A stretch of DNA of 32,419 nt from Ectocarpus siliculosus. Lineage: Eukaryota; Sar; Phaeophyceae; Ectocarpales; Ectocarpaceae. The notes under the pieces were generated by a model. It had not been told where the DNA came from. It did not search any database and saw nothing but the letters and a program-made list of their open reading frames with translations. The stretch is from assembly GCA_000310025.1 (NCBI GenBank), contig FN649728.1:3676205-3708623 (forward strand), read 5' to 3'. The position numbers and the translations under genes are program-made. This document shows positions 21,401 to 32,419 of the stretch, in pieces (the first letter of the stretch is position 1; the number at the start of each line of letters is the position of its first letter).

Positions 21401-21582
21401 AGCATTCAAGTTCACACCAATGCTTATACATACGAGTACCAGCAGTAGGCGGGAGTTTCTGGCACCTTTTCGTTCATTAGAGTGCCATAAACAAACAACG
21501 GCGTATCCTCCCTGGGCCCATCCGCAACACTCGGAGAAGCAGCACTCGCAGCCGCCGCCCCCACCGGTGCAGCGTCCTCCAT
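18428..21582 (-). CDS. AIG2/gamma-glutamylcyclotransferase-like protein (four exons)
   Basis: Exons are complement(21466..21582), (20936..21097), (19117..19220) and (18428..18596). Introns are of phase 0, 0 and 2 with GT-AG ends, and the product is 183 residues, a normal length for the family. Seen in order: the nucleotide-fold signature PLFVYGTLMN (YGTL at 32-35); LLERVPSTRKASLSGYHRF then FPAIRP; LFEDEDY, where Glu100 fits the usual catalytic glutamate; CYVW across the last junction; and LYETWEP with YVTMVERF near the end. Family members act on gamma-glutamyl or related amine-linked substrates by cyclotransfer; the exact substrate here is not readable. No targeting signal is evident from Met at 21582, though the frame stays open upstream to 21828, so a longer N-terminus is possible. 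The 1715-base second intron contains the inverted dispersed repeat. Confidence 0.87.
19850..20449 (-). repeat. Dispersed repeat, copy B, inside an intron
   Basis: This is the reverse complement of 1101-1646 with only scattered changes and shorter A-runs. Its end is duplicated in tandem: the segment TACTCATAGTCGTGCATGCC and what follows occur at about 19864-19910 and again at 19933-19980. GCACCGGGGGG occurs at both outer ends and between the tandem units, which may mark a recombination or insertion joint. The copy lies within the second intron of the AIG2-like gene, antisense to copy A and in the same sense as that gene. Confidence 0.85.
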
Positions 21583-23969
21583 CAGGCCGAACGCGGCCCA
21601 ACGAGTTCTATTTCGGAGACGGGGCAAACTCGGACGCAAGTATTTCTCGCTCTCGCTTCGTTGGGGCTGCTGCCGGGCGGGCCTCCCGAGAGTGCTGGTG
21701 CAGCTTCTGGCAGGTAGGGAAAAGGCTTCATGCGCAAGTGGTGCAATGATGTAACAGAGGCCAGCGGGAGGAAGGGGCGAATGGCGGCGATTTGTGGGTT
21801 GTTGTTCTTCGTACAGCTTGCGTCCCATTGTCTATCCTACAAACACATTTTTTTGCATGTAAGTACAGCAGTACAACAGCAGCTGCTATCGGCGTTCTGC
21901 ATTGCATCAGACTTACAGCAGTTGTTATTTTTCTTGTTTTTTTTTTGTCTTCATATTAAAGTCGTGTCAGTTGCTAATCCCAAAATCTAGCAAAGACGCG
22001 GTCCGTGGTCACAAAAATAGAGTAAAGTATTTTATTTCGACTACTTGTATGCATATTACTTTAAGACTATAGACATAGACTACGCTGTAGGTAGGACATG
22101 GACAGTTGAATATTTCTGTACCATTTGTGTTCAACGCAAATAAGTGTACATCGACTTTGCACACCCCGTGGTACAGCAGTAACTACAGTATAAATCTGTC
22201 CAGACTTCCTAATCTTATTTTGTGTGTAGACTATGCGTCGATGAACAAACACTTTCGGGCGTCTCAAACCCGTACACAGGTATCGTACGTACACAGAACA
22301 GGCGGGCTCTGCATATCCCTTTTCAAAGCACGCCAACCTATGGCGATTGACTTTCTACACACCTGACCCTGTTCTGAACACGACAAGCAGCAGCAGTATC
22401 GTCGGTGATGTTCCCGGCCTAGAGCGAACGTGCTCAACCATAACATATGACAGGCACAGCAACCAGCAACGAGACAACACACACACACCGACACGACCGA
22501 CGCGGCAAGAATGCGTCACCGCCCCCACCCCCTCATCCGAACTTTCCCATAGGCGGCCCCCCCCCCTATCCCGGGTTTGCCCGGGTTGCGGGTTGCTCTT
22601 TCGGTGTCTTCCCTCTCACACTCACGCGTGGAAGAGAGCGGGTGAGAGAGAGGGAGAGCGGGAGCTGGAGCGCCTGACTCTGCCAGAAAGGTGAGGCAGG
22701 AGAGAATGAGTGTGATTCGTCGGCGTGGACGTTTGGACTCGTTCACGATCGCCCGGGCCGAAAGAAAGCGCAAGCAACCTTGAGGGGGTCGCGTTTTGGT
22801 TTGCAGGCGGGGGCAAGTCGTCGTCCTTGTTACACCGGCACGCCCATCACGGCCGGCCACTGCAATATCTTTTGGCGCAGCGCGCCACTGGCACATGTGA
22901 CGGGTTCACTTGCGGCGGAGCTGTCGGCGAGGCTTTGGCACGAGCAGGTCCTGGCAGTGATAGTCGGCGCAAGAGTTACTAGCCAACGAGGGTTTTGGAC
23001 TTTTGGACCAACGGCCGAAGCGATGATTTTTGACGAGAGAGGGAGGGCCTCCGGGGTGTGGGGTCCTACACATACCCGACCCCCGCCGAGCTTGGTTGCG
23101 GGGTGGCTGCCCGATTGTCGCGGCGTCGCATGATCGGCTCGGCATTCTCTGGTGACCTCTTGTCCCATCTGTTTTGCTGGAATAGCGGAGCCGGCAAGCG
23201 TGCTGCCGTTTGGGGCGGGGTCGGGGGGCGGGCTAAAGGCTAAAGAGAGGGCATTGAAAAAAAGAAAAAAAAAAAGAAGCGGGACAGTGAGTGCTGTTGT
23301 TCTCTCCTTCACCCTGATCGCTCTTTCTCCCGCCTGTGCTCCCTCCCCGCAGTGTGTTGTGCCAAACAAATGAGGCAGCAGATGGGGTTGCCGTGAGAAC
23401 CACCGCTGTTTCAGACAGCAGCATCGTATGTTGATGAATTCGACGGGGGCGAGTTTGTTATGGTTGTAGACTATATCCCATGCGCTCGTTAGATATTTAG
23501 CAGGTTTCAAGTCTCCGCCAGTTTCCTGCTGGAAGTAAAACCGAAGCAGGGCACCCGGCCTCAAACACCCAACCCGTGCCTCCGTGTTTCGTGTGCGTGT
23601 TCCCCAGGAGCTTTTTGCGGTTCGTTCAATAAGGAAATAGACGGAGCGAGAGAGAAAAACAAAGGACGGCAGAAGAGAAATGGGGAACGGGGTGTTGGCA
23701 GAAGGCGGTTGGTAACCCGAAGCGAAAAGAAGACCCTCAGTAGTATTGCGGGACGGGGGTGAGCACAAGGTCCAGTTCCCGTTGAACTAGACCCGAAACT
23801 GGCGTGCTACTACGACGGTGGATCACGACAAGCTCCTTCTAGAGAGGCGCCGGTATCTGCAGCTACACTGTTACTGCCAGTACGGGAGAGAGGAAAGTCT
23901 ACGCTTTCGCAGGAGCGACGTTAGTTCACTCCAGTGGGCAACATCGGCTAGCGTTGTATAGCGTTCATT
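21583..23969. other. 2.4-kb spacer between two divergent genes
   Basis: The AIG2-like gene leaves leftwards and the Gln/Gly-rich gene leaves rightwards, so this region should hold both promoters. It contains TACAGCAGTA-type motifs near 21867-21915 and 22168. A 312-codon open frame on the minus strand (22830-23768) and plus-strand frames at 22347-23133 overlap. None has a recognisable domain, so I do not call them. The strong donor-like AAAG|GTGAGG near 22690 and acceptor-like TTTGCAG near 22806 leave room for an undetected plus-strand gene. Confidence 0.4.
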
Positions 23970-26900
23970 ATGCAGGAGCAGCACCAGCAGCAGCAGCAGG
24001 GCGGGGATGCCTCGGCGGACAAGGAGGTGATGGCTATCCTTTCCAGCCCGGCCCAGCAAAAGAAGTTCGTCGTCAAGCCGCAGCCCCGCCCCGGCGGAGC
24101 GTTCCCCGCATCCCCGGCGGCCAACGGCAACGCCGCTTTCGTCCCGCCTTCTTCTGTGGCCGCGCTGGGCAGTGATCTCCGGGATACCACCGCTGCCCTA
24201 CCGGGGGGGCGTTGCGGAGCTGTGGAGGCGGTTGTTGGTGGGGGCGGTGGCGCGGGGGGGATTGGTGCCGTTGATGCTACCGGACCGGCCGCTCCGTCGC
24301 CGCCGCAGACACCGGGGCTGCCGAAACCGTCCAGCGCTTCGTGGGACCCGCACGTGCAGAGCTCGAGCAGTGCGTTTTCCGTCCCGGCTGGCAGGGGCGG
24401 CGGAGGCGGGAGGGCGGAAGGGTCAGGAGGCGTCGGGGCTGACGGTGGCGGTGGCGGTGGCGATGGCGGCGGAGGGGTGTGCAGCGCTGGGATTGGATCC
24501 TTGAGTCTTGGAGGCTTTCGATCTGTCGGCGGCGGCCCCTTCCAGGTGTGGGTTCGGAGTTGAGGAACGCGGGGGGGGGCTGGTGTCTCGTCAGATTTGG
24601 CGGCAATCAAAAGGCTCTATCTTGTTGTTTTGTCGGCGTCGCTGCCGCTTCCAAATTTTTTTTTGTCTGTTTGCGCAGTCGTTCCTCCTGTTGACATTTA
24701 GCATCAATCGACGTACGTAGATTCTCCCGGCACCACAATTCCTCTGTGTGTTGTTGTGGTTATTTCCTGCTGCTTGACGTCCCTCTAGCTCGGTAGGAAC
24801 AACTGTCGGAATTCTCGAGCCTCAGCTACTGGTTTCTCTGCCTCTCTCTTTCTCTCACTCTACACGCAGCAGTTGAGCACAGAGTTAGTATCGCATAAAG
24901 GAGCCGGCGTTCTGTAGGCGAAAAAGCACCAGCCGAGATGTATCTATGGTGGAATACAACAGTACCCTCTACACGAAACACTGCTGTTGAGATATGGGAC
25001 TGTGACCGCCAATTAATGCACGAGCCATCGCCCCCCTTGTCGAAAGACCGATGGATCGACCGGTGGAAAACCCGCCTTCGACTACTCCCGATTCTTGCCG
25101 ATCAACAAGTTGACCATTGGCACAATAGTGTAGCCTGTACACGGCCGGTCGCCCAGCGAGTTTGTAGCCATAGTAACGGCGTGACACAGGTGGAACATTG
25201 AAGTGGCCTCATCCTCTGAATAGTGCCGGGTCTGCAGAAGACGGGCGAAATCCCTTCGGCACTAGGCGGCCCTGCGCAGGAACCACTAAAAAGTGCTGTA
25301 GGTCAACCTCTTGACAGTATCGCCGCTGCTGTTTTTTTGTCGTGTCGGGCAGGATCGCGCGCCTTTGTCCCACCAGGCGGCCTCCGGCGACGACCGCAGC
25401 AGCACCCGCCGGCAGGGAAGGGGTGGCGGCAGAACCCCAGGCCCGACTCGAGGCCCGCGGTATCCGCTCGAGGACTCCACGCTAGGTCACAATTCCGGTG
25501 CTCTGGGAGGTGGAGCAGAGACCGAGGGCATGATGATGCAGTCGAGCGAGGATTTCAGCCACTCCGAAAGCGCCGCCGCAGCAGCGACAGCGACAGCCGC
25601 CGCCGCGGTGATACCGGGCGGCCTTCACCTCCCGCTAGCGTACGAAGGATACGGCGGTGGCGGCGGCGGTGGCGTTGCCTACGAACAGCGGGGCGATGCT
25701 AGCAGCTACGGCAGCCGCTCTGCAGCTGCAGGTGCGGGCGGTAGCGGCGGCGAACCCTTCGCGCATGCTCACGACCAGCGCCTGCATCGCGGCGGCGGTG
25801 GCAGTGGCGCGGGGGGCGTCGGTCAGCAAGCTGCACGGAGAGGAGCGGACGACGGCGGAGGAGGAGGAGGAGGACGAAGCGAGGGGGGGTTACCTCGGCC
25901 GGGCAGCAACGGCGACGTGACGGGGCTCCGGAGGTCGTTCGACTCGGGGCTTGCAGCAGCGGCGGGGGGGCACCAGCTGCCGTCGATGGCGACGGAGAAG
26001 CCGCCACCGGGCGCGGCCGCGGAGGGGAATGCCGTCCACGGCGGCAGCAGTACGGCGGGCCCCCCGGTAGACAATTGGGGGATTCTGCAGTACGGGCTCA
26101 CGCTCGAGGACCCGGTGGCTGGGCACGGGTCGGATGCCCCGTCGGCGGCGGCGGCGGACGGAAGCCAACGGCAGCAGCGTTTGAGCGAGAAGATGGATTC
26201 GGCGGGCCGGTCGACTGCCGCGGAGGGGAGGGGCGGTGGTGGTGGCCAATTTTCTGGGGGAGATACGGGCGGGGGTACCAGGGGGAGCGGTAGGCTGGGG
26301 GGCCAGGGTGCGTCCTCCTCGTCGTCTGCGAGCGTCGCGATGATGATGGGATCGTTGTCCATAGCAGGAGACCAGTCGGCGGCGGGCCAGCGGTACGGGG
26401 CGGGGAATGAGCTTGGTCGTGGCGGCGGCGGCGGCGGACAGCCCGAGGACGGCGTCAACTTCGCTGACGACTACGATCTTGTCGGCCCGCCCGACGGGGG
26501 CGGTGGCGGTAGCTTCGGCTTTCTAGATACCCCTCCTCCCTCCAACTACGAGCCACGACACGACGACCGCGCCCCGCTGCAGCAGCACCACCAGCAGGAG
26601 CAGGAGCAGGAGCGACAGCAGTCGACGGCTCCTCGTACTCCTCTTCACCCCCGGCGAGGGGTGGGCGGATCGCCGTCTCTAACCCCCCAACCGAGACGTC
26701 TCCCGCACGACGTTGGGGGCTTTCCGGCGAGCGGCGCCTCCGCCGCCACGGGCGGAGGGGGGGGGGGGAACGTGACCGCGATGAGCACCGACCACCTGCA
26801 CGGCAGCGGCAGCAACGGCGCCGTGGGTGGAGGAGCCCCCCTGGCGAGCGGCCTGCTCCGGTGGTCCTTCCCCCCGCCCGGAATGCCGGGACACCCGGGA

Positions 26901-29481
26901 GGGGTCACCGGCGAGGGGGACGGAGCCGGCGGGGGTCCCATGCCTTCGGGCTTGGGTCGTTTGAGCGGGCTGGGGGCGCTGAGTGGGGTAGGTGTGTCCG
27001 CGGGCGATGTCGGCGGTGGCGGCGGCGACGAGAGGAGCGGCGGTGAGCGCGGGGAAGGGCAGCATTGGTCGTCGACCGTGCAACCGGTGGCGGCGGAGTA
27101 TGGCGTCTCCAGGAGGCTCGACTACGGCGAAGGGGGTGGGATCGGCGAGGAACAAGGGGGCGGCGACGCTGGCGCACGAGACAGGAGAGGAGGAGGAGGA
27201 GGAAGAGGAGGAGGCTTATCGGGTTCTGTCGACAGCCACCAGTATGCCTTGCTGCGTGGGCAGCGCCGTGAACTCGAGGTACGTACGTGGGTATGATTTG
27301 AATTTTTCTGTCGCTTAACTTATCGGATTTGGGATGAACGCCCGAAGAACCGAGTCTTGGGCCCGCGAGGGAGAGTCTTTCGTGTTGGCCAGGAGTACGG
27401 CCGCCGCTACATGTACAGCAGTACCAGTGCCATGCAGTTTATGGTGACTGCTCGCCTTTGGGCCCCTGCTCTTGTCGCACTTTGGCGAGTTGGGGGACGA
27501 AACCCGCGCGTCCCCCCCCCCCCCCGCGCGTCCCGGTCTCCATGACGCACCGACACCACATGCATCAGTTCGTGAAAGCACGTGCGAATCCTATGCATTG
27601 GTCGCAAGCGGCAGAGCGCCTGCCGTTTACGTGTGGCTCTTGTCGCGCGGAATCGCTTCCCCCGCGTCGTCGCAGCCGCCACCAGTGCTGCCAGAGCCTT
27701 GAACCAACAACCCGACCATGCTGTACCTGCGTCCCCCCTCCCGGCTGTACACGCTCATCGTCCACCTTGTTCCGTGCGGATGACCCTCGCGTTTTGTGGC
27801 GTGTGTCCAGTATCGCGGAGGACTCTCTCGCGGAGGCGGGGAGGACGGCGCAGCAGGAGCCGGCGACTATCACTACGGCTCCACGCCGTTTGACGGAGGT
27901 AGGGACGGGGGCGAAGGCGGCCGCCGGGGCGGGCTGGGTGTCGGGGGCAGCGGCGGCGGCGGCGAGTGTGGTGGCGCTGCTGCTTCCGGTCGTCATGCGG
28001 TGCAGGCTACTACCGGCCGGCAGGAGGCGGCGGGTGGTGGTGGTGCAGCGACAGCGGCCGCGGCAGCGGCAGCGGCAGCAAGCTTTCCTCGTCGCTACGA
28101 CTACGTTGAGTACAGCACGCCGATGGAGTTCCAGCAAAAGCAGCAGCAGCAGCAGCGAGTGAGTGATCTAGAGGTTGCTGTAGGAACATTTTGGTGTCGT
28201 TGAACGTACAGTAGGTGGTCTTTTTTCGCCAGTCGTTCTGAATGCCTTTGGCCTGGACATATTGTTTCCACAACGCAGTTTTTCGAGCAGGGACAACAGA
28301 CAGCGGTAGACCACACGTTGACTCGCGTAGGCTGGCCTATCGAGGGTCCCTCCGGGTACCTCGCCCAAGAGTTGCCTACCAAGAAGTACGAGGAACACGC
28401 CAGTTAGAGACGAAACCCGTGGCCGACGACGTGAATACACATGTACAACGCTGCGCAGTTCACATTAGTTTGGTGCCCTGCTGCCCGACTTTCTGCCCGG
28501 TGCTCATGACATCACACCCCTCCTTACCGCCAACCAACGACCTACGGTGTAAGGAAGGAACACCCGCGATGCCTTCGTTATTTTTGTATCGTTCTCTGTC
28601 ACCATCAGCTCCACCATCTTGTTCTCTTCCCCCCTCACCTGCCACCGACAGGCACTGCCGGTGGCGGCGGCAGAGCGGGCCGGGCGCCATATGGCGGGGG
28701 GTAGCGGCGCCGGCGCCGGCGGTAGAGAGCTGGATTTTTCGGACGGCTACACGGCGCACAGGAACACCTCCTCCGGCGGCCCCCAGGTCACGAGGCACAA
28801 CGTGGTGAGTGTAACGGTAACGGTAGGGATAGGGCGTTGAGCGAGGGGGGACTCCAAGGGGGTCCGTCGTGTCCCACGATTATGTTTGTATCCCGGTCGG
28901 TTCTGCACCAATACGACATCTCGAGAACCCTGCAACGGGAAACTTGAAACAAATCGCCGAATGTATGTGCATTTTCTAAAAGCACCCGAATGCTGCCCTG
29001 TCGCTCCAGCGCTACGACCCCGCGTACGACGGAAACCCTAGCGGAGGCGTGCCCTTTGAGGGGGAAGGGGCCCCGTACGGAAGAGGCAGGGGTGGCGTCA
29101 CCGGCACCGGTGTGCGGGTCGGCAGCAGAAGCGTTGCTGGCGGGGCGGGCGGGGGGATGTATGACGGTGGCAGCCACCTGTACGAGCAAGGGGGGGCCCG
29201 GGGAGGAGAAGAGGACGGTGCCCCCTATGACGTTGGCGGGGGCGGCAACGCCGTGGCTTCTTCATCTCAGGGATACGACGGCCGTGGCGGCGGTGGTGGC
29301 GGTAGGTACCCCACCCCCGCAGGTCGGCAGCAGCCTGGCGCGTACGATGCTCCTGTGCCTCATTTTTCTTCGTCGGATGACGCCTGTGCGGAGAGGGAGT
29401 TCCAGGCCCGGCAGAGGCGGCAGCAGGGGGACTACCAGTCTCACCACGATTACCAACAGCAGCAGCAACAGCAGCAGCAGC

Positions 29482-29521
<40 letters not shown>

Positions 29522-31519
29522 GCCCGAACAAGAGTACTCGCCACCGGATCACGCGTCGCTGTCTTCGCTGGCCAGGCAGCAGCAGCCACAGCAGCAGCAG
29601 CAAGACCTACGGTGGAGCGGCACCGATCCGTCCTCCACGCTCGCTCAGGCCGCCGGCGGCGGTGGCAGAGAGGCGGCGTCGCAACAACAGCAGCGGCCCT
29701 ACCCCCAGCCGCCGCCGCCGCCGCCACCGCAGCAGCAGCAGCAGCAGCAGCAGACACAGTTTCTCCCGAGCAAGGGGGCAGGAGGAGCATCGTGGGCTAG
29801 TAGCCGCATCGGCTGCGTCGAGCACCGGACTGGCCCCGCCCCCGGCGGCGTTGGCGCCGCCGGCAGCAGCGGATCGCAGCAGAGCTTCTCGGGCTACGGG
29901 AGCAGCCCGCCGGACAGGCAGCAGCAGCAGCAGCAGAGAACCGAAGCTTCTTCTACCCGCGGTGGGGTCCCCGCGGGTGGTGACGCGTACGGGGTGCACG
30001 TGCCGTCGCCGTCCCGGCTGCCGCCACAGGCGGCGGCGGGGGCGCAGGGGAGGATGGGAGCGGAGCAGCAGCCCGGAGCCGGCGGCTACGGCGTGCCGTC
30101 CCCTCAGAGAAAAGGGAGGGGGGTGCCGGAGAGAATGATGGCGGGACGAGGGCCGCAGCAGCAGCAGCAGATGTACGGCGCTGGTTCGGGTCCTGCCCAC
30201 CCTCCGCTTCAGGTGAGGGGAACTCGTGTTTTTTCTTTTGCGTGGACGATTTTGCGCTTTTTTTTTTTTTTTGGGCTGTGGGGATACTGCAGTCACCCTC
30301 CCGCAAGATCTTTGCGGTGGTTGAAAAGGTTGGGGCGTCTGATGCGCCTTATGTGGATGAATAAACCGCACGATCACAGCACACACGCGCGAAAGAGACC
30401 GGACAGAGCCATGTACCCGATGCGGTTGCTCCTCGCCCTTTTCGAGTCGCCGATTTATTGTTCCGGAAACAGACCTAGACATGTGAGTACGCGTATGCAA
30501 GGCGTGCTGCACGGCAATGTCCTTTGATATCGCCCTCGCCCATCCAAAGACAGCCGGTAAAGAAAAAGACAAGCTTGAGTCGGCGCCGTGATCGCTCTTT
30601 TTCTCCTTTCGCCCGTCTACCTACCTACCTTCGAGTTCGCCGCCGGCATTATGTTTTCTCTTTCACTTGCAAGATGCCGGCGCCCCCAGACGCATTCCCG
30701 AAGAGCGAAGAGCGTTGCGGTACTTCAAGCAGCGCTGACATCTCGACGGCCCTGATTAGTATTCTGGACGTTGAGAAGAAACGCATGTGCAGCACGCGTG
30801 TGTGTTTTGGTATTTGACCTGGAGCTGTATGACTCCGTTTCTACGGCGCCAACCCCTACCCAAACCAACCGCCATGTTGCCACGAAATGGCGGTTTTTGA
30901 ACGGCGTGGTGACCACAGGATCGGAGGGTAGCAGCGAGGCTGCAGCAGCAGCACCACCATCTTCCCCAGCAGCAGCAGCAGCAACAGCAACAGCAGCAAC
31001 GGCAAGGCTACCGCGACCCTTCTCCTTCCCGAGTCGCGGCCATGAGCCGGGCAGCGTCTGGGCCGCAGCAGCAGCCGCCGCCGCCACCCCCGGCGACCGG
31101 GCTCGGCGCCTTCCCCCGCAGCTCCTCCGGACCGTTGCAGGGATCGTACCACGCCAACTCTCGTCCCGGTGTCGGCCTTCCCGCCCGAGGAGGGGCAGGG
31201 CAGGCGGGCGTGGAGGGCGTAGCGGGGGCGAGGGCGGGGGGGTCTCGCGGCAACAGCCCCCACCGGCAAGCGCCCCCCGCGAGGATGTACGTGTCCGACC
31301 CCAAGTTTTCTGCGGGCGGGGCCGGCGGCGGTGGAGGAGGAGGAGGGCGGTACGGTTACCCGGAAGGTGGGGGCCCCGGCAGAGGGGATGGCGGTGGGGG
31401 TATGATGCAAAGGCCGCCCGGCCAGGGGATGTACGGGCGCCAGCAGCACCAGCAGCACGGAGGCGTCGGGTTGCTGGTCGGGCAGGTGAGAGAGGGAGGC
31501 TCCTTGTGTGTATTAAGTG

Positions 31520-31552
<33 letters not shown>

Positions 31553-31626
31553 GTGAGTGCTCTGGGGGTTTCTTCGTGTTATGTGCGTATCCCTTCGCGC
31601 TTGCTGGTTTTCTGCAGCAGCTATAG
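23970..31626 (+). CDS. Large Gly/Gln/Ser/Pro-rich, low-complexity protein (about seven exons)
   Basis: Proposed exons are 23970..24545, 25353..27278, 27811..28158, 28652..28804, 29010..30212, 30919..31485 and 31618..31626. Donors are GT (GTGTGG, GTACGT, GTGAGT, GTGAGT, GTGAGG, GTGAGA), acceptors are CAG, and every junction is phase 0. The product is about 1593 residues. The start is the ATG after GTTCATT, giving MQEQHQQQQQGG. Gly runs, Ala runs, a 23-Gln tract (29454-29522) and repeated Tyr-containing Gly segments dominate. I see no folded domain, signal peptide or membrane span. This composition is typical of disordered, prion-like or transcription/RNA-associated proteins, but function is unknown. 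The exon starting at 28652 has a strong pyrimidine tract. The acceptor at 30918 is weaker and is chosen because it keeps frame. Other exon choices within the same frame are possible. Confidence 0.7.
28279..28407 (+). other. Possible alternative terminal exon of the Gln/Gly-rich gene
   Basis: After a fair acceptor (CCACAACGCAG) a phase-0 frame of 42 residues opens. It starts FFEQGQQTAVDHTLTRVGW and ends YEEHAS with TAG at 28405-28407. Its composition is that of an ordinary folded protein, unlike the flanking exons. If it is spliced after 28158, the product would end at about 992 residues. Without transcript data it could equally be chance. Confidence 0.35.
29454..29522 (+). repeat. CAG/CAA tract encoding 23 glutamines
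   Basis: This in-frame mix of CAG at the left and pure CAA towards the right lies in the fifth exon. The CAA part is a near-pure microsatellite and probably varies in length between individuals. Confidence 0.95.
31486..31617 (+). other. Last intron or retained coding segment, with CTG repeat
   Basis: The segment has GTGAGA at its start and TTTCTGCAG at its end, and it is 132 bases (44 codons) with no stop. The reading frame is the same whether it is removed or kept. A CTG run near 31525-31553 would encode leucines. The stop codon TAG at 31624-31626 is shared by both forms. Confidence 0.6.
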
Positions 31627-31887
31627 TAGTCCGTCTCACGTGTTAGTACGTGGCAGCCCGCTAAGTCGTCAACGCGCCTACAACCCGGGTAGGGTTGCTT
31701 CCATGACTCTGGAAGAGCGATAACTGGCGAAGGTGCTCCGCATACCTCAGTCGTTCTGCTCCTGTCCCAGCTGCTGTAGGGGTGTGTCTGCTTTCGTACT
31801 GGAGGTAAGGTCACGAATGGTGAGAGAGGCAGAGGTGGAGAGACAAGAGATCTGATTCAGATGTCTCAAACATTACGTTTTGTCACT
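31627..31887. other. 3' flank of the Gln/Gly-rich gene
   Basis: This is non-coding sequence after the stop codon. No canonical AATAAA is evident close to the stop. Nothing else is recognisable. Confidence 0.5.
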
Positions 31888-32419
31888 TTGGACAACCCCC
31901 CCCCCCCCCCCCCCCAACCCCCCCCCAAAAGACCAAAACCCCCGGAAAGGAAAACACAACCCCCCCCCCCCCCTGAAGCCCCCCCCCGGGGGGAACAACC
32001 GCAATGGGGGCGGGGGGGGGGGGGGGGGGGGGGCCCGGGCCCGCGGCCGGGGAACCGCAAAGAACCCCGGCCCCCCCCCCCCCAAGGAAAAAAAAAAAAA
32101 GAAACGGGGGGAGCCGGGGGAAACCCCCAACCACAAGGCTCCCCCTTAAAGGCGGGGAAAAAAAAAAAAAAAAAAAAAACCCCCCCGGGTGGCCCTGGAG
32201 TTTCCAGGAATTGGCAACCCCTTGAAAAATCCGGGCCCGTTGGGAAGGGGGAAAGCAGGCAACCCCTTGGCACAACCTTGCAACCCCCCCCCCCTCCCTT
32301 TTTGGTGGTGGTGTTGCAAAACAAAAACCCCCCCGCCCCCAAAAAGAAACCCAAAGGGGTGGGTTCCCCAAAAGGGGCAAATTTTGTTGATTCAATTCCG
32401 CAAAAAAGGGGAATCCCCC
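31888..32419. other. Homopolymer-ridden terminal sequence, probably low-quality base calls
   Basis: Long runs of C, G and A follow one another (for example a C-run from about 31898, a G-run near 32010-32033, an A-run near 32159-32179). Even short words are stuttered into doubled or quadrupled letters. No other part of the window looks like this. The pattern fits over-called trace ends at a contig edge rather than real sequence, so frames read here are meaningless. Confidence 0.7.

Noticed and set aside
22830-23768. 312-codon minus-strand open frame
   Set aside because: Long, but with no motif I recognise, patchy composition and a phenylalanine/leucine run produced by an A-rich tract. It overlaps plus-strand frames of equal plausibility and lacks support for either.
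27502-27530. C-rich tract near 27513 as a separate low-quality zone
   Set aside because: It is an isolated intronic homopolymer with normal sequence on both sides, unlike the stuttered end of the window.

Overview
This looks like nuclear DNA of a eukaryote. Genes are split by GT-AG introns, coding parts are very GC-rich with Gly/Gln/His/Pro-rich proteins, spacers are long, and there is a short CCCTAA array. A brown alga such as Ectocarpus would fit, but that is inference from style; no species marker gene is present.

Layout: 1-3668 holds no convincing gene and carries one arm (1101-1646) of a dispersed repeat. From 3669 to 6073 lies the first copy of a duplicated locus, a two-exon minus-strand gene for a PB1-domain protein. 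The second copy lies at 14534-17444 in the same orientation. Between them are a CCCTAA array (6221-6252), a complete-ended but internally deleted TA-flanked DNA transposon (7262-9079) with a pogo/DDE-like transposase remnant, and about 5.4 kb with no supported gene (9080-14533).

From 18428 to 21582 on the minus strand is a four-exon gene for an AIG2/gamma-glutamylcyclotransferase-like protein, reconstructed from short exons. Its third-exon/second-exon intron holds the other, inverted copy of the dispersed repeat (19850-20449). After a 2.4-kb spacer, a plus-strand gene (23970-31626) encodes an about 1600-residue Gly/Gln/Ser/Ala/Pro-rich protein of unknown function, with every intron in phase 0. 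The last 530 bases (about 31888-32419) are homopolymer-ridden and look like unreliable base calls.

The genes show no evident shared pathway. The most unusual content is the pair of PB1 paralogues. Each joins an N-terminal PB1 domain to two copies of a helical-looking repeat that I do not recognise, then to a fast-changing low-complexity tail. Flanking upstream and downstream DNA is strongly conserved between the copies. A PB1 polymerisation surface with a low-complexity tail could support assembly into condensates, but this is inference.
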